In this document: positions 20,249 through 29,570 of the stretch, piece after piece | Layout: each line of letters starts with the position of its first letter | Position numbering within the stretch: position 1 is the stretch's first letter | Assembly: GCF_026013415.1 (NCBI RefSeq) | Contig: NZ_JAPDOK010000002.1 | Location: 310,001-374,000 of the forward strand | DNA length: 64,000 nt | Source of the DNA: Sphingomonas caeni | GTDB lineage: Bacteria; Pseudomonadota; Alphaproteobacteria; Sphingomonadales; Sphingomonadaceae | Reading direction: 5' to 3' | Made by a program: the position numbers and the translations under genes | Notes under the pieces: generated by a model | The model's database searches: none | Told to the model about the DNA's origin: nothing | Seen by the model: only the letters and a program-made list of their open reading frames with translations

Positions 20249-22959
20249 CGGGTTCCACTCGCGGACAGGCCCGCCTCATGCCGCAAGCGTGTTGCCAAGG
20301 AAAGACGAACCCGCTCGACCGCCTCGTCGAGCGTGACGCGCGCGACCGGGGTGCCATCGGGAAAGGCGGTGAGAAGCCGGCTCGGCATCGCGGCGGAGAG
20401 CAGCACGAAGCTGCCCGAATCGTCGGCGCGGCGGATCAGCCGCCCGAACGCCTGCGCCAGCCGCGCGCGGACGATGCGGTCGTCATAGGCGGTGCCGCCG
20501 CCGGCGAGGCGCCGCGCCGCGTGGAGCACCGTGGGCTTGGGCCAGGGCACGCCCTCCATCACCACGAGCCGCAGCGAATGGCCGGGGACATCGACGCCGT
20601 CGCGCAGGGCATCGGTGCCGATCAGCGAGGCGCGCGGATCGTCGCGGAAGATGTCCACCAGCGTGCCGGTGTCGATCGGATCGACATGCTGCGCCATCAG
20701 CGGCAGCCCCTCGCGCGCCAGCCGGTCGGCGATGCGGGCATGGACCGCGCGCAGCCGCCGGATCGCGGTGAACAGGCCGAGCGTGCCGCCTTCGGCGGCG
20801 ACGATCAGCCGGGCATAGGCATTGGCGAGCGCCGGCAGATCGCCGCGCTTGACGTCGGTGACGATCAGCACCTGCGACTGGCGGGCATAGTCGAACGGGC
20901 TCGGCGCTTCGAAGCGGCCCGCCGGGCGGAGCAGGTGGGTGGCGCCGCTGCGCGCCTCGGCCAGATCCCAGTCGCCACCGGCCTTGAGCGTCGCCGAGGT
21001 GATGACCGCCCCGTGCGCGGGTTCGAGCACGGTCTTGGCGAAGGGCCGCGAGGGATCGAGCCAGTGGCGATGGAGCCCGACATCATATTCGCGCCCCTCG
21101 ACGCGATCGACCGCGAGCCAGTCGACATGTTCGGGATCGGCGGGCCCGCCGATCCGCGCGATCAGCGCGAGCCAGGCGCCGACCGTGTCGGTGCGCCAGC
21201 CGAGCGAGGCGATCGCGCCCTCGATCCGTGCGCGCGCCGCGCCGTCCATCCAGTCGGGCGCGTCGGCGAGCACCGCCTCCAGCCGCCGCCCGAGTGCTAC
21301 CAGCGGGCGGAGGAGCGAATCGAGCGCCTCGCCCGCCGGGCCCGCGGCTTCGACCAATGCCGGATCGGGCTCGGCGAGTTCGGTTTCGAGGCCGTACCCC
21401 GTTTCCCCGCCGTCATCGCGCGCGAAGACCAGTCCGCGCACCGCCGCGAGCAGCCGCTCCACGGGGCCGAAGGGCTGGCCCTCGGCGAGCCGCTGGAGCC
21501 AGCCATCGCCCGGCAGCGCCTGCGCCGCGATCACCGCGGCGGCGATCGCCTCGCCGCCTTCAGCGTCATAGCTCGCGACGTCGCTCAGCCGCGCCCCGAG
21601 GCCCCGCCGCCGCCCGCGCGCGCCCGATTCGGGCCCGGTGACCCAACGGCGCAGCTCAATCGCCTCCTGGCCCGTCAGCGCCGCCGAGAACATCGCGTCG
21701 GCGGCGTCGAACAGATGATGGCCTTCGTCGAACACATAGCGGGTGGGGCGGGTCGCCGATTCGCGGCCGCGCGCGGCGTTGACCATCACCAGTGCGTGGT
21801 TGGCGATGACGATATCGGCGTCGGCGCTGGCACGCGCGGCGCGCTCGATGAAGCATTTCCGGTAATGCGGGCAGCCGGCATAGATGCATTCGCCGCGCCG
21901 GTCGGTCAGCGCGGTCGAGCCGTTGCGCCGGAACAGGGTGGGCAGCCAGCCGGGCAAGTCGCCGCCGATCATGTCGCCATCGGCGCTGTATGCCGCCCAG
22001 CGCGCGACCAGCTGCGCGAGGATCGCCGCGCGGCCGAGGAACCCGCCCTGGAGCGCATCCTCGAGATTGAGCAGGCAGACATAATTCTCGCGGCCCTTGC
22101 GCGTGACGATGCGCGCCTTGCGGACCGTTTCGTCGCGGAAGAGCCGCTCGCTCTCATGGCCGAGCTGGCGTTGCAGCGCCTTGGTGAAGGTCGAGACCCA
22201 TACCGCGCCGCCCGCCTGTTCGGCCCAGAGCGATGCGGGGGCGAGATAGCCGAGCGTCTTGCCGATCCCCGTCCCCGCCTCGGCGAGCACGAGATTGGGC
22301 GAATCGCGCATCTCGCGCGGGGCAAAGGCGCGCGCGGCGGCCGCGGCATAGTCGCGCTGGCCCTGGCGTTTCTCGGCGCCGTCGCCGGTAAGGGTGGCGA
22401 GGCGTCGGGCGACATCCTCGTCATGGAGGGTGATCGTGCGGGGCGCCGCGCGGGGCGGCTGCTCGCTCCATTCGGGCAGCTTCGAGAAGAGCCAGCGCTC
22501 GGCCTTTTCGGGCTTGGCGAGCCGCGCCGAAACCGGCCCCGCCCAGGGCCAGCGCAACCGGGCGAGCGACTGCGCGGCGTTCCAGGCGCCCTCGCGCTCG
22601 GGCCAGTCGCCCTCGGTGAGCGCGAGCAAGGCTGCGGCGGCGTCGCGGAGGAACGGCGCGACTTCGGCGTCGCTGACGGGCGGCTCGATCCGCGCCGCCC
22701 GCGCGAGCCCCTTGGGCGTCGGCACCATGAACCGCGCGGGGCGCAGGAAGGCGAAGAGTTCGAGCAGATCGAGCCCGTTGAGTTCGGGGTGCCCCAGCCG
22801 CTGCCCGATCAGCGGCGCGTTGAGCAGGATCACCGGCGTATCCGCCGCAACCCGGATCGCCTCGCCCCGCCCGATCGCGCGCGTCTCGCTCTCGGTCGCG
22901 ATCCAGATGCCGCCATGGCTGGCGTGGAGCGCGGGATAGGGGAGGGGCGGCAGGGACAT
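20245..22959 (-). CDS. ATP-dependent DNA helicase, DinG/XPD-type superfamily 2
   Basis: A 904 aa helicase. Walker A is EAGTGIGKT (about residue 240). The DEAH-box equivalent is VFDEGHH (about 415), a DEGH variant also seen in relatives. An iron-sulfur cluster is indicated by C in NYVCLL and three cysteines in GECIYAGCPHYRKC. The last 250 residues form the second RecA domain with LFTAIRRLRAV, GTDALRDGVDVPG and QAFGRLIRRADD. DinG-family enzymes unwind R-loops, forked DNA or G-quadruplexes during repair. An N-terminal 200-residue extension precedes the helicase core. The start MSLPPLPYP is chosen over an in-frame ATG at 23004. Confidence 0.9.
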   Translation of the reverse strand: MSLPPLPYPALHASHGGIWIATESETRAIGRGEAIRVAADTPVILLNAPLIGQRLGHPELNGLDLLELFAFLRPARFMVPTPKGLARAARIEPPVSDAEVAPFLRDAAAALLALTEGDWPEREGAWNAAQSLARLRWPWAGPVSARLAKPEKAERWLFSKLPEWSEQPPRAAPRTITLHDEDVARRLATLTGDGAEKRQGQRDYAAAAARAFAPREMRDSPNLVLAEAGTGIGKTLGYLAPASLWAEQAGGAVWVSTFTKALQRQLGHESERLFRDETVRKARIVTRKGRENYVCLLNLEDALQGGFLGRAAILAQLVARWAAYSADGDMIGGDLPGWLPTLFRRNGSTALTDRRGECIYAGCPHYRKCFIERAARASADADIVIANHALVMVNAARGRESATRPTRYVFDEGHHLFDAADAMFSAALTGQEAIELRRWVTGPESGARGRRRGLGARLSDVASYDAEGGEAIAAAVIAAQALPGDGWLQRLAEGQPFGPVERLLAAVRGLVFARDDGGETGYGLETELAEPDPALVEAAGPAGEALDSLLRPLVALGRRLEAVLADAPDWMDGAARARIEGAIASLGWRTDTVGAWLALIARIGGPADPEHVDWLAVDRVEGREYDVGLHRHWLDPSRPFAKTVLEPAHGAVITSATLKAGGDWDLAEARSGATHLLRPAGRFEAPSPFDYARQSQVLIVTDVKRGDLPALANAYARLIVAAEGGTLGLFTAIRRLRAVHARIADRLAREGLPLMAQHVDPIDTGTLVDIFRDDPRASLIGTDALRDGVDVPGHSLRLVVMEGVPWPKPTVLHAARRLAGGGTAYDDRIVRARLAQAFGRLIRRADDSGSFVLLSAAMPSRLLTAFPDGTPVARVTLDEAVERVRLSLATRLRHEAGLSASGTR

Positions 22960-23051
22960 CGTCTCGTACAAAAGCAGAACGGACCCGCGATTGAAAGCGG
23001 GCATTGCCGGTCGCGGCGCGACGCGACACGATGTGCGCCGGAGGGACGATC

Positions 23052-24176
23052 ATGCTCGCACTTGCCCTGACGCTCGCCGCCGCGGCGCCCGCTGACCAGC
23101 CTGCGCTCTCCGCGGCGGTGGCCGATCTGTGCCCCCGCGGCGTCGCGATGCTCGGGGAGGGTGCCAACCATGGCGATGGGAGGGCCGATGCCTTTCGCGT
23201 GGCGCTGGTGCGCCGCCTGGTCGACGAATGCGGCTATGGCGCGATCCTGTTCGAGGCGGGCTATTATGATTTTTACGGCTTTTCGCGCGAATTCGGGCGG
23301 GGAAATGCCGACCCGAAGCTGTTGGGCTCGGCGATCGGGGGATTGTGGAACCGCAGCGGCGATTTCCAGCCGCTGATCCCCTTCCTGCTCGATCGGATGC
23401 AGGCCGGGCGGCTGACCTATATCAGCGGGATCGACGACAATCTGGGCAGCGCGGGCGCCTTCTACTCGCTCGACGCCATGCCGAAGGAACTCGCGGCCTA
23501 TCTGCCCGTAGGTCGCCGCGCCGAATGCGAGATGCGGATGCGGCGGCGAATCCGGTGGGAATATCCCGCAAGCCAGCCCTATGACCGCGCCGAACGGCTG
23601 CGGGTCACGCGCTGCCTCGTCGAAATCCGTCACCGCCTCCCCAGCGATGAAATCGCGGTGCGCCATCTGGTCGATAATTTCCGCCGCTTCGCGGCGCGCG
23701 ACTTTCTGGACGATGCCGCGGCGGGCGGGGCGCGCGACGCCACGATGTACTGGAATTTCCGCTGGATCGCGCGCCGGCTGCCAAAAGGCACGAAGGTCAT
23801 CGTCTGGGCTGCGACCGTGCATCTCGCGAAGGACGCCCGCGCCGATCCGGCTTTTCCCGAGGGCGGCAATTTCGGGTCTTTGCTCCACCGCGACTATGGC
23901 GAGCGTGCCTTCGTGCTGGGCTTTTCGGCGCTGACGGGGTCGGTGCGGCAGGGAAGGCGCGAGATCGCGGTTCCCCCGGCGCCGCCCGGATCGATCGAAA
24001 CGCTAGCGCTGAACGGGCCGGGCGAGGCCGCCTATATGGGGCCTAGGGCGCTCGCGGCGATCGGGCCGGTGCCTGGCGCAATCTTCCGCCACCACTATGT
24101 CACAGCGCGCTGGGCGGATGCGGTCGATGGGCTGGTGGTGTTCCGCGAAGAGCGTCCGCCGCTTCCTTCGTCCTGA
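23052..24176 (+). CDS. Erythromycin-esterase-like exported protein
   Basis: A 374 aa protein with an N-terminal signal peptide (MLALALTLAAAAPADQ) followed by the erythromycin-esterase/ChaN-like fold. LGEGANHGDGRADAF (about residues 37-51) corresponds to the LGExxHG active-site motif, and VWAATVHLAKDA to the second catalytic histidine region. The spacing AN-H instead of T-H is a deviation. True macrolide esterases are cytosolic resistance enzymes; most members are uncharacterised hydrolases, so resistance is not implied. GGAGG lies 7 bases upstream of the start. It is divergent from the helicase gene. Confidence 0.72.
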   Translation: MLALALTLAAAAPADQPALSAAVADLCPRGVAMLGEGANHGDGRADAFRVALVRRLVDECGYGAILFEAGYYDFYGFSREFGRGNADPKLLGSAIGGLWNRSGDFQPLIPFLLDRMQAGRLTYISGIDDNLGSAGAFYSLDAMPKELAAYLPVGRRAECEMRMRRRIRWEYPASQPYDRAERLRVTRCLVEIRHRLPSDEIAVRHLVDNFRRFAARDFLDDAAAGGARDATMYWNFRWIARRLPKGTKVIVWAATVHLAKDARADPAFPEGGNFGSLLHRDYGERAFVLGFSALTGSVRQGRREIAVPPAPPGSIETLALNGPGEAAYMGPRALAAIGPVPGAIFRHHYVTARWADAVDGLVVFREERPPLPSS

Positions 24177-24222
24177 TTCGACATTTGCGATTCGCCGCGC
24201 GACGCGCCAGATGCGGCGCACC

Positions 24223-25812
24223 ATGACCGATCCGCAAATGCTTCGCGCCGCCGCACTCGAATCCAAGGCTTGGCCTTACGAAGAGGCGCGCAAGCTGATC
24301 AAACGCTATCCCGAAGGCAAGCCCGGCGGCGAGGCGATGCTGTTCGAGACGGGCTACGGCCCCTCGGGGCTGCCGCATATCGGCACCTTCCAGGAAGTGC
24401 TGCGCACCACGATGGTGCGGCACGCCTATGAGGAGATGACCGGGCTGCCGACGCGGCTGGTGGCGTTCAGCGACGACATGGACGGGCTGCGCAAGGTGCC
24501 CGACAATGTGCCGAACAAGGAGATGCTTGGCCTCCATCTGGGCAAGCCGCTGACGCGTATTCCCGATCCGTTCGGCTGCCATGAGAGCTTCGCGCATCAC
24601 AACAATGCGATGCTGCGCCAGTTTCTCGACCAGTTCGGCTTCCTGTACGAGTTCGTGTCCTCGACCGACTATTACGCCTCGGGCCGCTTCGACGGGAAAT
24701 TGCGCGAGGTGCTGCGCAATTACGACGCGATCATGGGGGTGATGCTGCCGACGCTGCGCGCCGAGCGCCAGGCGACCTATTCGCCGGTTCTGCCCGTCAG
24801 CCCGAAAAGCGGTGTGGTGCTCCAGGTCCCGGTCGAGGTGCTCGATGCCGAGGCGGGGCTGATCGCGTTCGAGGATGAGGGCGAGCGGATCACCCAGTCG
24901 ATCTTCGGCGGGCAGGCCAAGCTGCAATGGAAGCCCGATTGGGGGATGCGCTGGGCCGCGCTCGGCGTCGATTACGAGATGTACGGCAAGGATCTGATCG
25001 ATTCGGGCGTCCTGGGCGGCAAGATCGCGGCGATCCTCGGCGGCCGGAAGCCGGAGGGGCTGATCTACGAGCTGTTCCTCGACGCGAAGGGCGAGAAGAT
25101 TTCCAAGTCCAAGGGCAATGGCCTCTCGATCGAGGAGTGGCTGCGCTATGGCCCCGACGAGAGTCTTGCCTTCTACATCTATCGCGAGCCCAAAAAGGCC
25201 AAGTCGCTCCATCTGGGGCTGATCCCGCGCGCGATTGACGATTATTGGCAGTTCCGCGGCAATTATGCCGGGCAGGAGGTCGCGCAGCGCCTCGGAAACC
25301 CGGTCCATCATATCCATAACGGTCCGCCGCCCGCGGAGACGCTGCCGGTGACCTTCGGGCTGCTGCTCAACCTGGTCGGGGTGATGCGCGAAGCATCGAA
25401 GGAGCAGGTCTGGGGCTATCTCGCCAATTACGTGCCCGGCGCCACGCCCGAGACCTGGCCCGCGCTCGATGCGCTGATCGGCTATGCGATCGCCTATGTC
25501 CGCGATGTGGCGGAGAAGCCGGTGCGGCGCGCGCCGGAGGGTGTCGAGGTGGCGGCGCTCAAGCGGCTCGATGCCGAGTTGGCCGGCCTGGGCGAGGATG
25601 CGAGCGCCGAGGATATCCAGAATATCGTCTATGAGATCGGCAAGGCGCAGTTTGGTGATCTTGGCGGCTTCGCCGAGCTGCGCGACTGGTTCAAGGCGTT
25701 GTACGAGACGCTGCTGGGCACCAGCCAGGGGCCGCGCATGGGGAGCTTCATCGCGCTCTATGGCATCGAGAATAGCCGCAAGCTGATCGCCGAGGCTCTG
25801 GCGAAGGCCTGA
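24223..25812 (+). CDS. lysS: Lysyl-tRNA synthetase, class I
   Basis: Charges tRNA-Lys. This 529 aa protein is the archaeal-type class I form, not the class II form of most bacteria: it has the Rossmann signature PHIG (51-54) and KISKS (about 293), which replace the class II motifs. Class I LysRS is common in alphaproteobacteria. The preferred start is MTDPQML at 24223; an ATG at 24211 is also possible and neither has a strong Shine-Dalgarno. It overlaps nhaA by one base (TGATG). Confidence 0.95.
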   Translation: MTDPQMLRAAALESKAWPYEEARKLIKRYPEGKPGGEAMLFETGYGPSGLPHIGTFQEVLRTTMVRHAYEEMTGLPTRLVAFSDDMDGLRKVPDNVPNKEMLGLHLGKPLTRIPDPFGCHESFAHHNNAMLRQFLDQFGFLYEFVSSTDYYASGRFDGKLREVLRNYDAIMGVMLPTLRAERQATYSPVLPVSPKSGVVLQVPVEVLDAEAGLIAFEDEGERITQSIFGGQAKLQWKPDWGMRWAALGVDYEMYGKDLIDSGVLGGKIAAILGGRKPEGLIYELFLDAKGEKISKSKGNGLSIEEWLRYGPDESLAFYIYREPKKAKSLHLGLIPRAIDDYWQFRGNYAGQEVAQRLGNPVHHIHNGPPPAETLPVTFGLLLNLVGVMREASKEQVWGYLANYVPGATPETWPALDALIGYAIAYVRDVAEKPVRRAPEGVEVAALKRLDAELAGLGEDASAEDIQNIVYEIGKAQFGDLGGFAELRDWFKALYETLLGTSQGPRMGSFIALYGIENSRKLIAEALAKA

Positions 25813-26915
25813 TGCGCCGCGCCGCCCCCGCGATGCGCGAGTTCATCGCGAGCGAGGCGGCGGGCGGAATCGTGCTGATGGCGGCTTCCGCGCTGGCGCT
25901 GGCCGTCGCCAATTCGCCGCTGGCCCCCGCCTATTTCGAGGTGCTCGACGTCAAGGCGGGGCCGCTCAGCCTTCATCACTGGATCAATGACGGGCTGATG
26001 GCGGTGTTCTTCCTCGTCGTCGGGCTCGAGATCCGCAGCGAGTTTGCGGGCGGTGCGCTGGCGAGCTGGTCGCAGCGGCGGCTCCCGGTGATCGCGGCGG
26101 CGGCGGGGATGGCGGCGCCGGCGTTCGTCTATCTCGCGGTCGCGCCCGGCTTAGCGCGCGGCTGGGCGATCCCCGCGGCAACCGATATCGCCTTTGCCTG
26201 CGGGGTGCTCGCGATCCTGGGGCGGCGTGCGCCGGCGCAGCTCAAGACGCTGCTCACGACCATCGCCGTGGTCGACGATCTGGGCGCGGTGGCGATCATC
26301 GCCTTGGTCTATACCGCGACGCTCTCGCTCCCCGCGCTCGCCGTGGCGGCGGCGATCATGGCGGCGATGCGCGGGCTCGACGCGCTCAAGGTCCGGGCCT
26401 TGTGGCTGCACCTGCTGCTCGCCGCCGCTTTGTGGCTGGCGGTGGCGCATTCGGGGGTGCACGCGACGGTGGCGGGGGTGCTCGCGGCGATGCTGATCCC
26501 CAAGGCGCATGTCCACCGGCTCGAAAGCGCACTCAACCCATGGGTGGCGTTCGGCGTGGTGCCGCTGTTCGGCTTCGCCAATGCCGGGGTGACGCTCGGC
26601 GGGGCCGATCCGTTCGCCCCGCTGCCGCTCGGCATCGTGCTCGGGCTTGTGCTCGGCAAGCAGCTCGGCATTTTCGGCAGCATCTGGATCGCGGTGAAGG
26701 CGGGAATCGCCGCCCGCCCGGCGCCCTGGATACAGCTTTGGGGGATGGCGCTGCTTGCCGGGATCGGCTTCACGATGAGCCTGTTCATCGGCGGCCTTGC
26801 CTTTCCCCACCAGCCCGAATTGGCCGATTCGGTCAAGATCGGGGTGCTGGCGGGCTCGCTCCTGTCGGCGATTGCGGGCTATGCGGTCCTCCGTACCGCC
26901 AGGGCCTCCGAATGA
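25812..26915 (+). CDS. nhaA: Na+/H+ antiporter NhaA
   Basis: A 367 aa inner-membrane antiporter exchanging sodium for protons, important for pH and salt tolerance. The signature stretch ATDIAFACGVLAILG and TIAVVDDLGAVAII carries the two adjacent Asp residues of the transport site (about 152-153). About 11 hydrophobic segments are present. It lies between lysS and the deacetylase with overlapping start and stop codons on both sides. Confidence 0.95.
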   Translation: MRRAAPAMREFIASEAAGGIVLMAASALALAVANSPLAPAYFEVLDVKAGPLSLHHWINDGLMAVFFLVVGLEIRSEFAGGALASWSQRRLPVIAAAAGMAAPAFVYLAVAPGLARGWAIPAATDIAFACGVLAILGRRAPAQLKTLLTTIAVVDDLGAVAIIALVYTATLSLPALAVAAAIMAAMRGLDALKVRALWLHLLLAAALWLAVAHSGVHATVAGVLAAMLIPKAHVHRLESALNPWVAFGVVPLFGFANAGVTLGGADPFAPLPLGIVLGLVLGKQLGIFGSIWIAVKAGIAARPAPWIQLWGMALLAGIGFTMSLFIGGLAFPHQPELADSVKIGVLAGSLLSAIAGYAVLRTARASE

Positions 26916-27922
26916 TGCGCGGCTTTTTCGACCCGCGTCAGCTCAAGCACGCCCCCAGGCAGGAGCTGCACAATGGCGCCTTCGTCGCGCACGCCGACGT
27001 GCCGCTCCGTGCCGAATCGGTGGCGGCCGCGCTGCCGGGGCTCGAGCCTCCCGGCGATCACGGGGAAGCGCCGATACTTGGCGTTCACGACGCCGGTTAT
27101 GTCGATTTCCTCAAGAACGGCGCGCGGCTCTGGGCCGAGGCGGGGCGGCCAGGTGAGGCGATCGGCTATGTCTTCCCGGTGGTGGGGCGCCGCCCGATCG
27201 CGCTGAGCCGGATCGATGCGCTGGTTGGGCGGTACAGCTATGATGCCGGCACGCCGCTCACTCCCGATGCGTGGGAAGCCAGCTATTGGAGCGCCCAGTG
27301 CGCGCTTTCCGCGCTCGATGCGGTGCTCGCCGGAGACCGCAACGCCTTCGCGCTCGCCCGCCCGCCGGGGCATCATGCCGGGCGCGACTATATGGGAGGC
27401 TATTGCTACCTCAACTATGCCGCGGTGACGGCACAGGCCGCGCGCGATGCAGGCGTCGAGCGGGTCGCGATCCTCGATATCGATTATCATCACGGCAACG
27501 GCACCCAGCATATCTTCTGGGAGCGCGGCGACGTCTTCTACGCCTCGATCCACGCCGATCCCGCGACCGACTATCCCTTTTACTGGGGCCATGCCGACGA
27601 GGCGGGCGAGGGCGAAGGCGCGGGGAAGACGCTCAACCTGCCGCTGGCGCAGGGGGCGGATCTGGGCGTGTACCGCGCGGCGCAGACGCGGGCGCTCGAT
27701 GCCATTGCGGGCTTCGATCCGGGGCTGATCGTGGTGAGCTTCGGCGCGGACACGTTCGTCGACGATCCGATCTCGCGCTTCCGGCTCGAGACGCCCGACT
27801 ATGCCGTGCTGGGCACCGACATCGCCGCGCGCGGCTGGCCCGGGGTGATCGTGATGGAAGGCGGCTATGCCGGCGAGGCGCTGGGGCGCAACGTCGCGTC
27901 CTTCCTGTCGGGCTTCGCTTGA
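26912..27922 (+). CDS. Histone deacetylase family protein, acetylpolyamine amidohydrolase type
   Basis: A 336 aa zinc deacetylase. RPPGHHAGRDYMGGYCYLN (about 149-167) carries the two active-site His, and DIDYHHGNGTQ (about 187-197) the zinc-binding Asp and His; GADTFVDDP supplies the third ligand region. The length and the start MMRGFFDPRQLKHAPRQEL match acetylpolyamine amidohydrolases, which remove acetyl groups from acetylputrescine and relatives. A general lysine deacetylase cannot be excluded. It starts inside the nhaA stop (ATGA). Its stop codon overlaps a -35-like TTGACA for the arsR gene. Confidence 0.85.
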   Translation: MMRGFFDPRQLKHAPRQELHNGAFVAHADVPLRAESVAAALPGLEPPGDHGEAPILGVHDAGYVDFLKNGARLWAEAGRPGEAIGYVFPVVGRRPIALSRIDALVGRYSYDAGTPLTPDAWEASYWSAQCALSALDAVLAGDRNAFALARPPGHHAGRDYMGGYCYLNYAAVTAQAARDAGVERVAILDIDYHHGNGTQHIFWERGDVFYASIHADPATDYPFYWGHADEAGEGEGAGKTLNLPLAQGADLGVYRAAQTRALDAIAGFDPGLIVVSFGADTFVDDPISRFRLETPDYAVLGTDIAARGWPGVIVMEGGYAGEALGRNVASFLSGFA

Positions 27923-27947
27923 CAGGAGCGTAAGTAAAAACTAACCG
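27919..27947 (+). promoter_or_regulatory. Promoter and candidate operator of the arsR-SRPBCC pair
   Basis: A consensus TTGACA (27919-27924) overlaps the deacetylase stop. After 17 bases a weak -10, TAACCG, follows. Across the spacer lies an imperfect dyad, GTAAGT-AAAA-ACTAAC (27930-27945), with one mismatched pair. Its place between -35 and -10 fits autorepression by the ArsR protein encoded next. Confidence 0.5.
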
Positions 27948-27953
27948 TCAGCC

Positions 27954-28259
27954 ATGGCTAACGCAAATCAGGCGATCTCGGCGCTTTCGGATGCGACGCG
28001 GCGCGCGATCTTCGATCAGATCGCCGAAGGGCCCAAATCGGTCGGCGAGATTGCCGAGCGGCTCCCCGTCACCCGCCCCGCGGTCTCGCAGCATCTCAAG
28101 ATCCTCAAGGAAGCCGAGCTGGTCGCCGACGAGGCGGTGGGGACGCGGCGCGTCTACCGCATCGATCCGGCGGGGCTCGGGCAGATCAGGCGCTGGCTCG
28201 ACGAGAAATGGGAGCGCGCGCTCGGCGACTTCAAGGCCGCGGTGGAGGAAGGCGAATGA
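27954..28259 (+). CDS. ArsR-family transcriptional repressor
   Basis: A 101 aa winged-helix repressor. The recognition region reads IAERLPVTRPAVSQHLKIL (about residues 33-51), typical of the ArsR subgroup that pairs with SRPBCC proteins. No metal-binding cysteines are present, so it is probably not a metal sensor. Its stop overlaps the start of the SRPBCC gene (ATGA). A dyad just upstream is a likely autoregulatory site. Confidence 0.93.
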   Translation: MANANQAISALSDATRRAIFDQIAEGPKSVGEIAERLPVTRPAVSQHLKILKEAELVADEAVGTRRVYRIDPAGLGQIRRWLDEKWERALGDFKAAVEEGE

Positions 28260-28735
28260 CCGATACACAGCGCATCCAGCCCGCGCCGATCCGCAAGACG
28301 ATGCGGGTCAAGGCAAGCCGCGAGCGCGCGTTCGAGGTGTTCGTGTCGCGGATGGGCAGCTGGTGGTACAAGGACCATTCGATCCTCAGGATGCGCGAGC
28401 AAATCCCCCAGGCCGATGTCGTGGTCGAGCCGCGCGAGGGCGGGCGCTGGTACGAGCGCGGCGAGGACGGCAGCGAATATGACTGGGGCCGCGTGCTCGC
28501 CTGGGACCCGCCCGGGCGGCTGGCACTGGCATGGCAGCTGACCGGCGACTGGGAATATGATCCCGATTTCGAGACCACCGTCGAGGTGAGCTTCACCGAG
28601 GATGGCGAGTATACCGAGGTGGTGTTCGAGCATCGCGACCTCGAACGCTATGGCGAGGCGATCTCGCAGCTCGCGGGGATGGATGCGGGCTGGGGCGCGA
28701 TCCTGGCGGGCTATGAGAAGGCGCTGGCGGGCTAG
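28256..28735 (+). CDS. SRPBCC (AHSA1/START-like) domain protein
   Basis: A 159 aa protein of the AHSA1-like SRPBCC fold, which forms a hydrophobic ligand pocket. The pattern TMRVKASRERAFEVF-W-x-W, then EPREGGRWYER, RVLAWDPPGRLALAW and a C-terminal GMDAGWGAILAGYEKAL helix is typical. ArsR-SRPBCC gene pairs are widespread and often respond to organic compounds; the ligand is unknown. Translationally coupled to arsR (ATGA). Confidence 0.88.
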   Translation: MTDTQRIQPAPIRKTMRVKASRERAFEVFVSRMGSWWYKDHSILRMREQIPQADVVVEPREGGRWYERGEDGSEYDWGRVLAWDPPGRLALAWQLTGDWEYDPDFETTVEVSFTEDGEYTEVVFEHRDLERYGEAISQLAGMDAGWGAILAGYEKALAG

Positions 28736-28740
28736 GGCCC

Positions 28741-29493
28741 CTAGCGCCGAAGGGGCCAGGCGAGCTGCCGCAACAGCCTGTCGGCATCGGCGTCCGCGGC
28801 GTCGCCCAGCCCCAGCCGGGCCGGCGCGCAGGGCGGCGAATAGCTGCCGAAAACGCGGTCCCAAAGGGTGAAGGCATCCCCGTAATTGCTGTCGCATTCG
28901 CCCCGCTCGGCCGAATGATGGACGAGATGGACCCCGGGCGTGACCAGGAGCAGCGCCATTGGCTGTCCGATCGCCGCCGGCAGCCGCAGATTGGCGTGCG
29001 CCCAGAGCGCGATGACGGCCAGAACCGTCTCCCCCGCGGTGGCGATCCACACCGGCGCACCCACCGCGAGCGCGCACCCCGCGCCCACCAGCGCGGCCAG
29101 CAGCACCTCGGCTGGATGGTTCCTGAGCGCCGTCGACAGGTCGATTTCGGGATCGGCATGATGGATGCGGTGCAGCCGCCATAGCGGCGCGAAACGGTGC
29201 GATGCTCGGTGCAGCACATAGCTGCCCAGGCTGCGCACGAGCAGGAACAGCGCGAACAAGGCGGGCGCCGACTCCAGCCAATGTCCGACTCCGATCCCCT
29301 GCGCCTGCGCCCAGGCGGATGCCGCCACCCCGCTCACCGGCACCATCGAAACGATCATCAGGTTGGCGGCGGCGAGCGCGAAATTGGTCGCCAGCCGCCG
29401 GTCGCCCCCGGCCAGCGGCGGCCGCGCGCGCCAGAGCAGCTCGGCGAAGGCCAGCGCGACGAAGCAGCCCAGGAACAGCGTCAGCGCGATCAT
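28741..29493 (-). CDS. Sterol desaturase / fatty acid hydroxylase family membrane protein
   Basis: A 250 aa integral membrane di-iron oxygenase. Histidine clusters are HRASH (about 116), HRIHH (about 130-134), NHPAE and HLVHH (about 198-202), the expected eight-His set. Such enzymes hydroxylate or desaturate sterols, carotenoids or fatty acids; this one's substrate is not indicated. The start MIALTLFLG begins the first membrane helix. It is divergent from the exosortase operon, with 77 bases between them. A near-palindrome CTAGGG-C-CCCTAG (28732-28744) spans both stop codons at its other end. Confidence 0.85.
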   Translation of the reverse strand: MIALTLFLGCFVALAFAELLWRARPPLAGGDRRLATNFALAAANLMIVSMVPVSGVAASAWAQAQGIGVGHWLESAPALFALFLLVRSLGSYVLHRASHRFAPLWRLHRIHHADPEIDLSTALRNHPAEVLLAALVGAGCALAVGAPVWIATAGETVLAVIALWAHANLRLPAAIGQPMALLLVTPGVHLVHHSAERGECDSNYGDAFTLWDRVFGSYSPPCAPARLGLGDAADADADRLLRQLAWPLRR

Positions 29494-29570
29494 CGCCCCT
29501 ACCACTACACGCTTTACATCCCGCGGCACACTTGCGACACCGTGCAAGGCTCCACGTCAGGGGAATTTGC

